Source: an uncultured Alistipes sp. (lineage in GTDB: Bacteria > Bacteroidota > Bacteroidia > Bacteroidales > Rikenellaceae). From it: a stretch of DNA of 64,000 nt. A program made the position numbers and the translations under genes. Location of the stretch: the NCBI GenBank assembly GCA_947623965.1, contig CANQIF010000003.1:162493-226492 (forward strand), read 5' to 3'. Below, piece after piece: positions 16,412 to 24,792 of the stretch. The notes beneath the pieces are model-generated. The model was given only the letters and a program-made list of their open reading frames with translations, had not been told where the DNA came from and did not search any database. How positions within the stretch are numbered: the first letter of the stretch is position 1; every line of letters begins with the position of its first letter.

Positions 16412-19400
16412 ATGAAGAAAAATCTCATATTCCGTATTTGCCTGGGTCTGGCGGCGCTCTTCTGCGTGCTCCCGCTCTCGGCGCAAACGCAGTACAAGGC
16501 GACGGTGGTCGATGAAGCCGGCCAGCCGGTGATCGGCGCCTCGGCCGTCGTGAAGGGTACGACCATCGGTACGACGACCGGCATCGACGGTACGTTCACG
16601 CTCGCCGTGCCGGCGAAGGGGATCGTGACGGTCTCGTTCCTCGGCTACATTCCCGAAGAGGTCTCGGACTTCGCCCGCACGCAGATCGTGCTGAAAGAGG
16701 ACAAGCAGCAGATCGAAGAGGTGGTCGTCGTGGGTTACGGCGTCCAGAAGAAGGCCCACCTGACCGGCGCCGTCTCGACGGTGCCGATGGACGACATCCA
16801 GGACCTCGCCTCGGGCAACCTCGCATCGACCCTCTCGGGCCTCATCAACGGCGTCTCGGTCAGCGGCGGCGAGTCGCGTCCGGGTTCGGCGGCCAAGATC
16901 TACATCCGCGGCACGAACGATCTGGGCGCCGTGGGCGTAACGGCCCAGGAGCCCCTCTACGTCATCGACGGCTACATCTACCCGAACGACGTGAAGGTGG
17001 GCAACACCTACCAGAACCTCGGCTCGGAGGCCTTCAACAACCTCGACCCGTCGATGATCGAGAACATCTCGGTGCTGAAGGATGCCGCGGCAGCCGTCTA
17101 CGGCGCCCGCGCAGCCAACGGCGTCATCCTCGTGACCACGAAGCGCGGCAAGATGGGCGCTCCGCAGATCTCCTACAGCGGATCGGTCGGTATCGCCGAC
17201 ACCTTCTCGCATCCCAAGATGCTGAATGCCTACCAGTACGGAAAGCTCTACAACGCCGTGGCGGGAGCCGACCCCTACAATACGAACCTCGACGCCCGCT
17301 ACGACCTCTTCCAGGCGGACGAGCTGAACGCCATGAAGGGGCTCAACTTCGACCTGCTCGACCAGTACTGGTCGTCGGCCGTGACCCACAAGCACGCTCT
17401 CAACCTCTCGGGCGCCACGGAAAAGGCCAACTACTTCGCCGGCATCTCCTACTTCAACCAGGACGGCAACCTCGGCCGGCTCGACTACGACCGCTGGACC
17501 TACCGCGCCGGCATCGACGTGAAGATCGGCAAGGGGCTGAAGGTCGGCATGCAGGTGTCGGGCGACTACGGCGACCGGACTTCGCCTTTCATCAAGATCG
17601 CAGGCACGAACAGCGAAACGGACTACAACACGCTGTTGATGCACCCGCGCTACATCCCCGAGTATGTGAACGGCTACGCCATGTCGGCCTACGGCATCAG
17701 CAACGAGCAGATAAGCCGCGACCAGGAGTACCACTTCGGCGCCCTGCAGAGCAACGGCGACTACCAGAACAACATGTCGTCGAACCTGAACGTCGGCCTC
17801 AACCTCGACTATGATTTCGGAACGCTCTGGAAGCCGCTGAAGGGGCTCTCCGCCCGCGTATCCTACTCGAAGTCGATCTCGACGGACAAGACCAATCAGG
17901 TGGGTTCGTCGTACAGCGTCTACCAGATGCGCACCCGCTCGGGCAGCGGCGAGCACCTCTACACCCCGATCCCGGGCGAGGAGGAGGCCTACGATGCCCT
18001 GATGGACCCCAGCAACTTCCAGCTCGGCAACAAGAATGCCGTCGTATCGAACGGCAAGGGTTACAAATACGTCGTCAAGGACGGCGAACTTACGACCGAG
18101 GAGACGCCCGGTTTCCTCGGCCGTACGATGACCCGCACGGACAACTACCAGCTCAACTTCCAGCTCAACTACGCCCGCGACTTCGGCAAACACCACGTGG
18201 GCGCCATGTTCGCCATCGAGAAGTCGGAGACCGAATCGGAGTACAACTACACCGCCGTGTCGGATCCCTATCCCTTCGGTACGGGGCAGTCGAACTCGAC
18301 CGCTTCGGATGTGGCCACCGAGGGTGAGTTCAAGCGCTACGAGGCGGGTTCGCTGTCGTACCTCGGCCGTATCAACTACTCCTATGACGACAAGTACCTC
18401 GTCGAATTCCTCCTCCGCTCGGACGCCTCGACGAAGTTCGCCCCCGGCAACTACTGGGGCTACTTCCCCTCGCTTTCGCTCGGCTGGGTGATCTCGCGCG
18501 AGGGTTGGTTCGACGTGAAGTGGATCGACTTCCTCAAGGTGCGCGGATCGGTCGGTCTGACCGGCCGCGACAACACGACCGCCTGGCAGTGGCAGCGCAC
18601 CTACGGTATGGACAAGGACAAGGGCGGCATCTTCGGCGACCAGCCCGGTTCGCCGGCCGGAAACCGTCTGACCCTGAACAAGAACAATGCAGGCGTCAAT
18701 CCCGACGTACATTGGGACAAGTCCTACAAGGCCAATATCGGCATCGACTGGAACATCCTGCGCAACCGCCTCGGTTTCACCATCGATGCCTACCATCAGT
18801 GGGACCGTGAGATGCTCATGCCCTACAGGGCGTCGATCCCCGGCACCGTCGGCAACCAGTCGGCCAACCAGAACATGGCCGAGATGAACAGCTGGGGCGT
18901 CGAGTTCTCGGCGACGTGGCGCGACAAGATCGGCAAGGACTTCTCCTACCGCATCGGCATCAACACGGGCTATTCGGACAACAAGATCCTCGTGATGGAC
19001 TGGGCGACCGACCAGCTCTACATGAATCCGCACCGCGGCAGCCGCACCGATATCGGTACGTGGGGCATGCAGTGCATCGGCATGTTCCGCTCGTTCCAGG
19101 AGATCGAGGAGTACTTCGCCAAGTACAACATTACCTCCTACATGGGCATGTCGAAAGACAAGGTGCGCCCCGGTATGCTGATCTACAAGGATATCCGCGG
19201 CACATTGGACAAAGAGACGCAGACCTACGGAGCCCCGGACGGCAATATCAACGACAAGGACGACCTGGTGCGCCTCTCGAACCGCGCGAACCCCTACGGC
19301 TTCACGCTCAACTTGGGCGCCGACTGGAAGGGGCTCTCGCTGACGGCGCAGATCAACGCCTCGTGGGGCGGCTACTCGTTCGTGCCGTCGTCGGCCCTCA

Positions 19401-19807
19401 AGCCGAGCGGCAGCCTCGAGTATTCGAACATGCCCTCGTTCTGGAATCCCGACAACATGTTCGTCTACCAGGATGTCGTCGATGCGGGCGGCAACGTGGT
19501 CGTGGCCGAGAACCGCGAGGGCCACTACCCGAACCTCGCCTATGCGAACGTGAACTCGGTGACGTCGTCGTTCTGGCGCGTGAGCGGCACGCGCGTCCGC
19601 CTCAACCGGCTGACGCTGGCCTACTCGCTGCCGAAGCGCTGGCTCAAGCCGATCGGCGTGCAGGCCATCCGCGTGAACATCACCGGTCAGAACCTCTTCG
19701 ATTTCTACAACCCCTATCCCGACAAGTTCATGGATCCGATGTCGGGCAGCTACGGCTCGTATCCGACGCTGCGCAAGTTCACGATCGGTCTTAACGTAAC
19801 ATTCTAA
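16412..19807 (+). CDS. SusC/RagA TonB-dependent transporter (right mirror operon)
   Basis: 1131 residues: signal peptide (to about LPLSAQ), carboxypeptidase-regulatory-like domain (VVDEAGQPVIGASAVVKG), TonB-box/plug (QQIEEVVVVGYGVQKKAHLTGA; EPLYVIDGYIYP; AANGVILVTTKRGK) and beta-barrel ending FTIGLNVTF. Compared with the left-arm SusC it carries a small insertion in the plug after VIDGYIYP (about residues 190-205) and one in the barrel (about 545-570). Such loop differences near the substrate path fit a paralogue with altered specificity. SusD follows after 16 bp. Confidence 0.95.
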   Translation: MKKNLIFRICLGLAALFCVLPLSAQTQYKATVVDEAGQPVIGASAVVKGTTIGTTTGIDGTFTLAVPAKGIVTVSFLGYIPEEVSDFARTQIVLKEDKQQIEEVVVVGYGVQKKAHLTGAVSTVPMDDIQDLASGNLASTLSGLINGVSVSGGESRPGSAAKIYIRGTNDLGAVGVTAQEPLYVIDGYIYPNDVKVGNTYQNLGSEAFNNLDPSMIENISVLKDAAAAVYGARAANGVILVTTKRGKMGAPQISYSGSVGIADTFSHPKMLNAYQYGKLYNAVAGADPYNTNLDARYDLFQADELNAMKGLNFDLLDQYWSSAVTHKHALNLSGATEKANYFAGISYFNQDGNLGRLDYDRWTYRAGIDVKIGKGLKVGMQVSGDYGDRTSPFIKIAGTNSETDYNTLLMHPRYIPEYVNGYAMSAYGISNEQISRDQEYHFGALQSNGDYQNNMSSNLNVGLNLDYDFGTLWKPLKGLSARVSYSKSISTDKTNQVGSSYSVYQMRTRSGSGEHLYTPIPGEEEAYDALMDPSNFQLGNKNAVVSNGKGYKYVVKDGELTTEETPGFLGRTMTRTDNYQLNFQLNYARDFGKHHVGAMFAIEKSETESEYNYTAVSDPYPFGTGQSNSTASDVATEGEFKRYEAGSLSYLGRINYSYDDKYLVEFLLRSDASTKFAPGNYWGYFPSLSLGWVISREGWFDVKWIDFLKVRGSVGLTGRDNTTAWQWQRTYGMDKDKGGIFGDQPGSPAGNRLTLNKNNAGVNPDVHWDKSYKANIGIDWNILRNRLGFTIDAYHQWDREMLMPYRASIPGTVGNQSANQNMAEMNSWGVEFSATWRDKIGKDFSYRIGINTGYSDNKILVMDWATDQLYMNPHRGSRTDIGTWGMQCIGMFRSFQEIEEYFAKYNITSYMGMSKDKVRPGMLIYKDIRGTLDKETQTYGAPDGNINDKDDLVRLSNRANPYGFTLNLGADWKGLSLTAQINASWGGYSFVPSSALKPSGSLEYSNMPSFWNPDNMFVYQDVVDAGGNVVVAENREGHYPNLAYANVNSVTSSFWRVSGTRVRLNRLTLAYSLPKRWLKPIGVQAIRVNITGQNLFDFYNPYPDKFMDPMSGSYGSYPTLRKFTIGLNVTF

Positions 19808-19823
19808 AACCGCTGAAAGTCTT

Positions 19824-22151
19824 ATGAAAAATACTTTGAAAACGGGCGTATTCGCGTTGTTGGCCGCCTGCGGTCTCTCGTCGTGCAGCGACGATTTTCT
19901 GAAGGAGAAGATCAACTACGACAATGCCGACCCCACCATCTACAACTATTATGAGGGCTGCGCCGCCCGCGTGAGCGACTGCTACCGCTACTCGCTGCCC
20001 GACCCCAACGCCGCGATGAACTGGCAGTACCCGAGCACGGGCTCGAACGACGATGCGGGCAAATCGACCGAGGAGTACGCGGGCTTCAGCCCCTTCGTCG
20101 ATCCGAAGGGGGAGATGAACACCGTCTCGGGCATCAAGCAGCAGCCCGACTACTTCCTGGGCGCCGCTCCGGACAACATTCAGAACAACCCGTGGGGGCA
20201 AATCCGCAACATCAACGATGCGATCATCGGCATCGAGGGCGGCGCGATCACGCGCGAGGAGAAGGACGAGCTCCTCGGCCAGCTCTATTTCCTGCGTGCC
20301 TGGCGCTACTTCCTGATGGTGAAGTGGTACGGCGGCGTGCCCATCATCACGGATCTGCCGCCGATCGAGGCGGGCTCCGTAACGCCCCGCTCGAGCCTCG
20401 AGGAGTGCATCGAGTTTATCCTCAGCGACCTGCGGACCGCAGCGACGATGCTCGAAGCCGCTTCGGGAGCCGGCCAGTGGCTCTCGGGCAGCAACTACGG
20501 CCGGGTGACGATGGCTTCGGCCCTCGCGCTCAAGGGCCGCGTGCTGACGTGGTGGTGCTCGCCGATCTTCAACCGCACGGGCGACACGGCGCGCTACCGG
20601 GCCGCCTATGAGGAGATGAAGGCCGATTTGGAGAAGATCGACGGAGCCGGACACGGCCTCTACAAGCCCGAAGGCGAGGGCAACACGATCCGCGACTGGG
20701 CCGACATGTTCCAGGTGGTCTCGGGCAACATCGAGGGCGTCTTCATTGCCCGCTTCAACAACATCGCTCCGGGCGGCCGTCCCGACTATGCGCGCAACAA
20801 CCCGTGGGAGCAGCGCATCCGTCCCGCCAACACGAAGGGCGGCGGCGGTCTGAACCCCTCGGCGATGATGGTGGACCTCTTCCCGATGAAGGACGGCAAG
20901 CGGCCGGCGACCTACGACAGCTACACGAAGCTGGAGGCCTCGACGATCGCCTATGAGCCCGACTATCCGTTCATGAACCGCGACAACCGCTTCTACCGCA
21001 CGTTCGGTTTCCCGGGCATGCAGTGGAACTGGACCGGTGACATTACGCAGGCGGCCGACTATCCCTATGCGGCCGGCTCCTACGAGCTCTGGAACTACGT
21101 CTGGTACTACGAGTCGGGGCAGGTCGAGGATGAGAATGCGACGAACACCTACGGTGCCGACGGTTTAGGCAAGAATGCCAAGGGCATGTACGTCACGAAG
21201 CGTTCGACGGGCGAGCCGGGGATGTACGCCTTCTCCTACAACGACGGCGGAGACAACCAGGGCTTCCGGCTGTCGCACGCCTCGTATCTCGAGCTGCGCT
21301 ATGCGGAGGTGCTGCTGAACCTCGCCGAGGTGGCCTGCGGCGCGGGCGATATGTCGTTCGCCGCCGAGCAGCTGAAGGCGATCCGCAAGCGCGCCGGCTA
21401 CAAGGAGAGCGCCGAGGCCTACCAGGGCGGCGCCGACAACTACGGCCTGCCTGCAGCGGTCTCGAGCGATCCGGCCGTCTGCATGGCATCGATCCTCTAC
21501 GAGCGCCAGATCGAGCTCGCCTACGAGGGCAAGCGCTTCGACGACATGCGCCGCTGGCTTTTGTTCGACGGCGGTGCGAACTTCGCGTCGATCGAGGGGG
21601 CTCCGCAGTCGTGGATCCTCACGGGCTGGGGCGGCAACACCTGCACCTACCTCGGCTTCAAGCCCTTCAACGGACAGCGCCGCGAGAATCTGGAGTTCCG
21701 CGTGAAGTCGACGATCGACGGCGGTCTGGGCGGCAACAAGTGGAACCAGCTGACGGACGAGATGCCCGATCCGATCGCACGAAAACTGGCAGCGGAAAAG
21801 GGCTGGTCGAAAGAGGAGATGTGGAGCGAGTACCAGAAGTGGCGTTCGGGCTTCCTGGTGAAGTTCAATGGCATCAAGCGCTCGAACAACAAGCTCGATC
21901 CGGCTCTGGAGAAGCTCAAGAACAACTTCTACGAGCCCTACCTCCAGCGCAAGCTCAAGCGGGGCGATGCTTCGAACAACGACCACACGGTGACGGGCAT
22001 GGTCGTGACGTTCCTGCCCCGCTACTACATCCTCGGTCTGAACCAGGCTGCGCAGACGAAGAACCCGACGTTGGAGCAGACGATCGGTTGGGAGGATTAC
22101 AACGGCAGCGTCGGCACGTTCGATCCGTTCGCACCGACGAAGGCCGAGTAG
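19824..22151 (+). CDS. SusD/RagB-family lipoprotein (right mirror operon)
   Basis: 775 residues with a type II signal peptide (GLSSCSDDFL, lipobox Cys about 22). SusD features: LLGQLYFLRAWRYFLMVKWYG, LRYAEVLLNLAEV, LKAIRKRAGYKES, ILYERQIELAYEGKR and DDMRRWLLF. Like its left-arm paralogue it is longer than typical SusD proteins, with extra sequence in the last 150 residues. Its gene ends the right operon and is followed by a strong terminator. It should form the lid of the neighbouring SusC; the ligand is unknown. Confidence 0.93.
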   Translation: MKNTLKTGVFALLAACGLSSCSDDFLKEKINYDNADPTIYNYYEGCAARVSDCYRYSLPDPNAAMNWQYPSTGSNDDAGKSTEEYAGFSPFVDPKGEMNTVSGIKQQPDYFLGAAPDNIQNNPWGQIRNINDAIIGIEGGAITREEKDELLGQLYFLRAWRYFLMVKWYGGVPIITDLPPIEAGSVTPRSSLEECIEFILSDLRTAATMLEAASGAGQWLSGSNYGRVTMASALALKGRVLTWWCSPIFNRTGDTARYRAAYEEMKADLEKIDGAGHGLYKPEGEGNTIRDWADMFQVVSGNIEGVFIARFNNIAPGGRPDYARNNPWEQRIRPANTKGGGGLNPSAMMVDLFPMKDGKRPATYDSYTKLEASTIAYEPDYPFMNRDNRFYRTFGFPGMQWNWTGDITQAADYPYAAGSYELWNYVWYYESGQVEDENATNTYGADGLGKNAKGMYVTKRSTGEPGMYAFSYNDGGDNQGFRLSHASYLELRYAEVLLNLAEVACGAGDMSFAAEQLKAIRKRAGYKESAEAYQGGADNYGLPAAVSSDPAVCMASILYERQIELAYEGKRFDDMRRWLLFDGGANFASIEGAPQSWILTGWGGNTCTYLGFKPFNGQRRENLEFRVKSTIDGGLGGNKWNQLTDEMPDPIARKLAAEKGWSKEEMWSEYQKWRSGFLVKFNGIKRSNNKLDPALEKLKNNFYEPYLQRKLKRGDASNNDHTVTGMVVTFLPRYYILGLNQAAQTKNPTLEQTIGWEDYNGSVGTFDPFAPTKAE

Positions 22152-22173
22152 CGCGTCTTCCGAAGAGAATCGG

Positions 22174-22214
22174 CGGGCCGTTCCCCAGGCGGGGAACGGC
22201 CCGCTGTTTTTTTG
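22174..22214 (+). terminator. rho-independent terminator of the right mirror operon
   Basis: Perfect 14-bp stem (GCGGGCCGTTCCCC, 22174-22187, with its complement at 22192-22205), 4-nt loop, then TGTTTTTTT. A G7 tract follows immediately (22215-22221). Confidence 0.93.
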
Positions 22215-22236
22215 GGGGGGCTTGCTTTGAGATAGG

Positions 22237-22676
22237 ATCGGTCCGTCAGGACCGTGCGGGCCGCAGCTCCGCCCCGCGAAGGCCCGCAGCTCCCTGGCGT
22301 CGCTGCGCCCTCCGCAGGCTGCAGCCCGAAGCGGGAGTAAGCGCAAGCATGCCCGGTCGAGTTACTTAATTCTGAATTTTGAATCTTGAATTTTGAATTT
22401 GCGTCCGAATGGGCGCAGCAGCCCGCAGTTGTTATTCGTAGTGGAATGGATTGTGTCCAGTTCGATCGCGGAGCGATCGGCAGCCCGCAGCCGCCCCCGG
22501 GCGGAGGGCTGCATCCTCGCGTCCCGCAGGTCCGCTCGTGCAGGCCCACCGCTCGGCTGCAGGCTTTTGCAAAGAATCAATCGCGCAGCGATTGGCGGGC
22601 CGCAGCCTCCGGCGGCGGAGGCCCGCAGTTCGCGTCCCGCAGGGCCGCTTCTGCGCTCTCCGCAGGCTGCGCCCCT
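22237..22676. repeat. structured intergenic repeats, cluster 1 (A, AT lead, B, A)
   Basis: This convergent gap between a SusD gene and xerD is filled with repeat units. Type A at 22237-22329 has cap hairpin GGTCC-GTCA-GGACC. An AT-rich lead of GAATTTT words lies at 22365-22400. A truncated B with cap GCGTCC-GAAT-GGGCGC starts at 22403. A full B is at 22463-22565 with cap GATCGC-GGA-GCGATC and outer arms 22482-22493/22554-22565 (one mismatch). A second A is at 22578-22675 with cap AATCGC-GCA-GCGATT. Reading frames across it are by-products of GC-richness. Confidence 0.8.
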
Positions 22677-22682
22677 CCCGAT

Positions 22683-23579
22683 TTACAGCTTCAGATGCTC
22701 CTCGATTGTCCGGCGCAGGTGTTCGCCGTCGAGGTGGGTATAGATTTCGGTCGTCAGAATGCTTTCGTGTCCCAGCAGCTCCTGCACCTGGCGGATGCCG
22801 GCGCCCCCCTCCAACAGGTGCGTGGCAAACGAATGGCGGAAGGTGTGGGGCGAGATTTTTTTCTCGATTCCCGCCCGAAGCGCCGCCTCCCGCAGGATCG
22901 TGAAGACCATGACCCGTGTCAGCTGCCGGCCGCGGTTGTTCAGAAAGAGCACCTCCTCGCTGCGGCGGGCCGTGCGGCGCTCCTCCAAATAATATTGGAT
23001 CTTGTCGCGCGCCAGGTCGCTGATCGGCACCAACCGCTGTTTGTCCCCCTTGCCCGTCACACGGATGTACCCCTCGCCGAAGAAGAGGTCGCCCATGCGC
23101 AGCGAGACGAGCTCCGAGACCCGCAGCCCGCATGAATAGAGCAGTTCGAGCATGGCGCTGTCGCGGCGCCCCTTGACCGTCGAGGTGTCGATCGCGGCGA
23201 TGATGCGGTCGATTTCGTCGGTGGTGAGAATATCGGGCAGATGGCGGCCGAATTTCGGCGTCTCGATCGACTCGGCGGGCGAGCGTTCGATCTCGTCGCC
23301 CAGCAGCAGGAAGTTGAAGAAGCTGCGGATGCCGCTCAACGCCCGGGCCTGCGAGCTCTTCTCGCGCCCCCGCTCGTAGAGCCACCCGAGGTAGCGTTCG
23401 ATCATCTCGCGCTCGACCTTGCGAGGCGGCACGTCCCAGAAGCGCAGCACGAAGTGGGCGAACTGCCGGTAGTCGCGCATGTAGGCCTCGACCGAATTGG
23501 CCGACAACCGCTTTTCGAGTTTCAGCGAGGTACGGTAGCGGCGCCCCGTCTCCTCCCATTTTTTCAGATTTTCGGCCAT
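22683..23579 (-). CDS. xerD: tyrosine recombinase XerD
   Basis: 298 residues, the normal length for XerC/XerD. It resolves chromosome dimers by strand exchange at dif, with a partner recombinase and FtsK. An N-terminal SAM-like core-binding domain (about 10-100, LSANSVEAYMRDYRQF) precedes the catalytic domain. The catalytic set is visible: R153 (CGLRVSEL), K177 (GKGDKQR), H245 and R248 (HTFRHSFATHLL), H271 (LGHESILTTEIYTH) and nucleophile Y280. It is convergent with the SusD operon and divergent from recO. It resembles the chromosomal XerD type rather than an integrase of a mobile element; XerC versus XerD was judged only by overall motif likeness. Confidence 0.88.
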   Translation of the reverse strand: MAENLKKWEETGRRYRTSLKLEKRLSANSVEAYMRDYRQFAHFVLRFWDVPPRKVEREMIERYLGWLYERGREKSSQARALSGIRSFFNFLLLGDEIERSPAESIETPKFGRHLPDILTTDEIDRIIAAIDTSTVKGRRDSAMLELLYSCGLRVSELVSLRMGDLFFGEGYIRVTGKGDKQRLVPISDLARDKIQYYLEERRTARRSEEVLFLNNRGRQLTRVMVFTILREAALRAGIEKKISPHTFRHSFATHLLEGGAGIRQVQELLGHESILTTEIYTHLDGEHLRRTIEEHLKL

Positions 23580-23596
23580 TTTTCCCCTTTTATCCG

Positions 23597-23604
23597 TACC
23601 TTTG
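23597..23604 (+). promoter_or_regulatory. -7 promoter box for recO
   Basis: TACCTTTG matches TAnnTTTG, 88 nt upstream of the recO ATG at 23693. On the other strand a weaker box (TATCTTCG, 23625-23632) could serve xerD, with TTG 20 nt further upstream. Confidence 0.5.
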
Positions 23605-23692
23605 TCTTTTGCGAAAGGCTTCCGCGAAGATACGGATTTTACATAATATTTACAACTGCCGTCGGATGCGGAACGGGCCGGAACGGGAGAAG

Positions 23693-24421
23693 ATGAAGAG
23701 TTACAAGGGACGCGGCATCGTGCTGCACACGATCAAATACGGCGATTCGTCGATGATCGTCTACCTGCTCACCGACATGGGCGGGCGCCGCAGCTACATG
23801 GTGCAGGGGATCCGCAGCCGTTCGGGGCGCGGTTCGAAGCAGGCGCTGTTCCAGCCGGTCTTTCCGGTCGAGTTCGAGGGGCTCGAACCCGCGCAGGCGC
23901 AGCAGTTGCACCGATTCAAGGAGATTCGCTGCGGCTTTCCGCTGCAGGGGATCCCGTTCGACGTCCGCAAATCGACCATGGCGCTCTTCATGGCCGAGGT
24001 GATCTACCGCCTCGTGCGCGAGAGCGAGCGCAACGACCCCCTCTTCGAGTTCGTCTGGAACTCGGTCGCCGCCCTCGACCAGATGCGCGAGGGGGTGGCC
24101 AACTTCCACCTCTGGTTTTTGGTGCAGCTCAGCCGCCTGCTGGGCTTCTGCCCGGGCAACGACTACACCGAGGGGGCGCTTTTCGACATCCGCGAGGGGC
24201 TCTACACCCGCACGCCGCCGCTCCACACGCTTCTTCTCGCCCCGGAGGAGGCGCGCATCCTCGACCGGCTGCTGCGCAGCAACGTCTTCGACCTCGCCGC
24301 CATCGCCCTCAACCGCACGCAGCGCGTCGCCTTCCTGAATGCCATGCTCACCTACTTCGGCTACCACTTGGACAGCATCGACGCCGTCCAGTCGGTCCGC
24401 ATCCTGCGGGAGGTTTTTTGA
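23693..24421 (+). CDS. recO: DNA repair protein RecO
   Basis: 242 residues. RecO anneals single strands and, with RecR, helps load RecA on SSB-coated gaps. The N-terminal OB-fold is recognisable (KGRGIVLHTIKYGDSSMIVYLLTDMGG), followed by the helical domain (MALFMAEVIYRLVRE, FHLWFLVQLSRLLGFCPGN). The start at 23693 (MKSYKG) is preferred over an upstream in-frame codon at 23609, because homologues begin with this block and GGGAGAAG lies just ahead of it. It ends convergently with the YgiQ-type gene, the gap being filled by repeats. Confidence 0.9.
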   Translation: MKSYKGRGIVLHTIKYGDSSMIVYLLTDMGGRRSYMVQGIRSRSGRGSKQALFQPVFPVEFEGLEPAQAQQLHRFKEIRCGFPLQGIPFDVRKSTMALFMAEVIYRLVRESERNDPLFEFVWNSVAALDQMREGVANFHLWFLVQLSRLLGFCPGNDYTEGALFDIREGLYTRTPPLHTLLLAPEEARILDRLLRSNVFDLAAIALNRTQRVAFLNAMLTYFGYHLDSIDAVQSVRILREVF

Positions 24422-24483
24422 AGGCCCTATTCGGGAACGGCAAATTCGGAATTCAAAATTAATTGGATTTGCCGGGCACGCTG

Positions 24484-24745
24484 GGTGTCTGTGTCCATTC
24501 GGGCTGCAGCCTGCGGAGCGCACGCAGATTCGGTAACGAATTGCGGGCCTCCGCCGCCCCAGGCCGCGGCCCGCACGGTCCTGACGGACCGATCCCAACT
24601 CAGGTTAAGCCCGCGGCCGAGCGGATGGGCGGCATCGACTGTAAGGAGTTGCAGCCCTCCGCCAGGGGGCGGCTGCGGGCTGTCGATCGCTCCGCGATCG
24701 AACTGGACACAATCTATTCCACTACAAATAGCGGCTGCGGGCTAC
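24484..24745. repeat. structured intergenic repeats, cluster 2 (A and B on the minus strand)
   Basis: The 371-bp convergent gap between recO and the YgiQ-type gene holds inverted units. Type A on the minus strand is at 24500-24590 with cap GGTCC-GTCA-GGACC and core CGGGCCGCGGCCT...AGGCTGCAGCCC. Type B on the minus strand is at 24602-24698 with cap CGATCGC-GGA-GCGATCG. Beyond its cap, 24699-24732 matches, in reverse, the sequence ahead of the B unit of cluster 1 (TAGTGGAATGGATTGTGTCC), so the copied unit is longer than the core. Confidence 0.78.
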
Positions 24746-24792
24746 TGCGGCTCGCCGACCTCCGAAAAGGCCGATTTTCCCCCTTGCTCAGG

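Noticed and set aside
16394..19915. Open frame of 1173 codons on the minus strand opposite SusC
   Set aside because: Antisense shadow of the right-arm SusC gene, with the same Val/Arg-rich pattern and no recognisable motif.
22683..23579. XerD as a phage or element integrase marking an insertion
   Set aside because: Length and motifs fit the chromosomal dimer-resolution enzyme, and the neighbours are housekeeping genes with no attachment-site repeats noticed.
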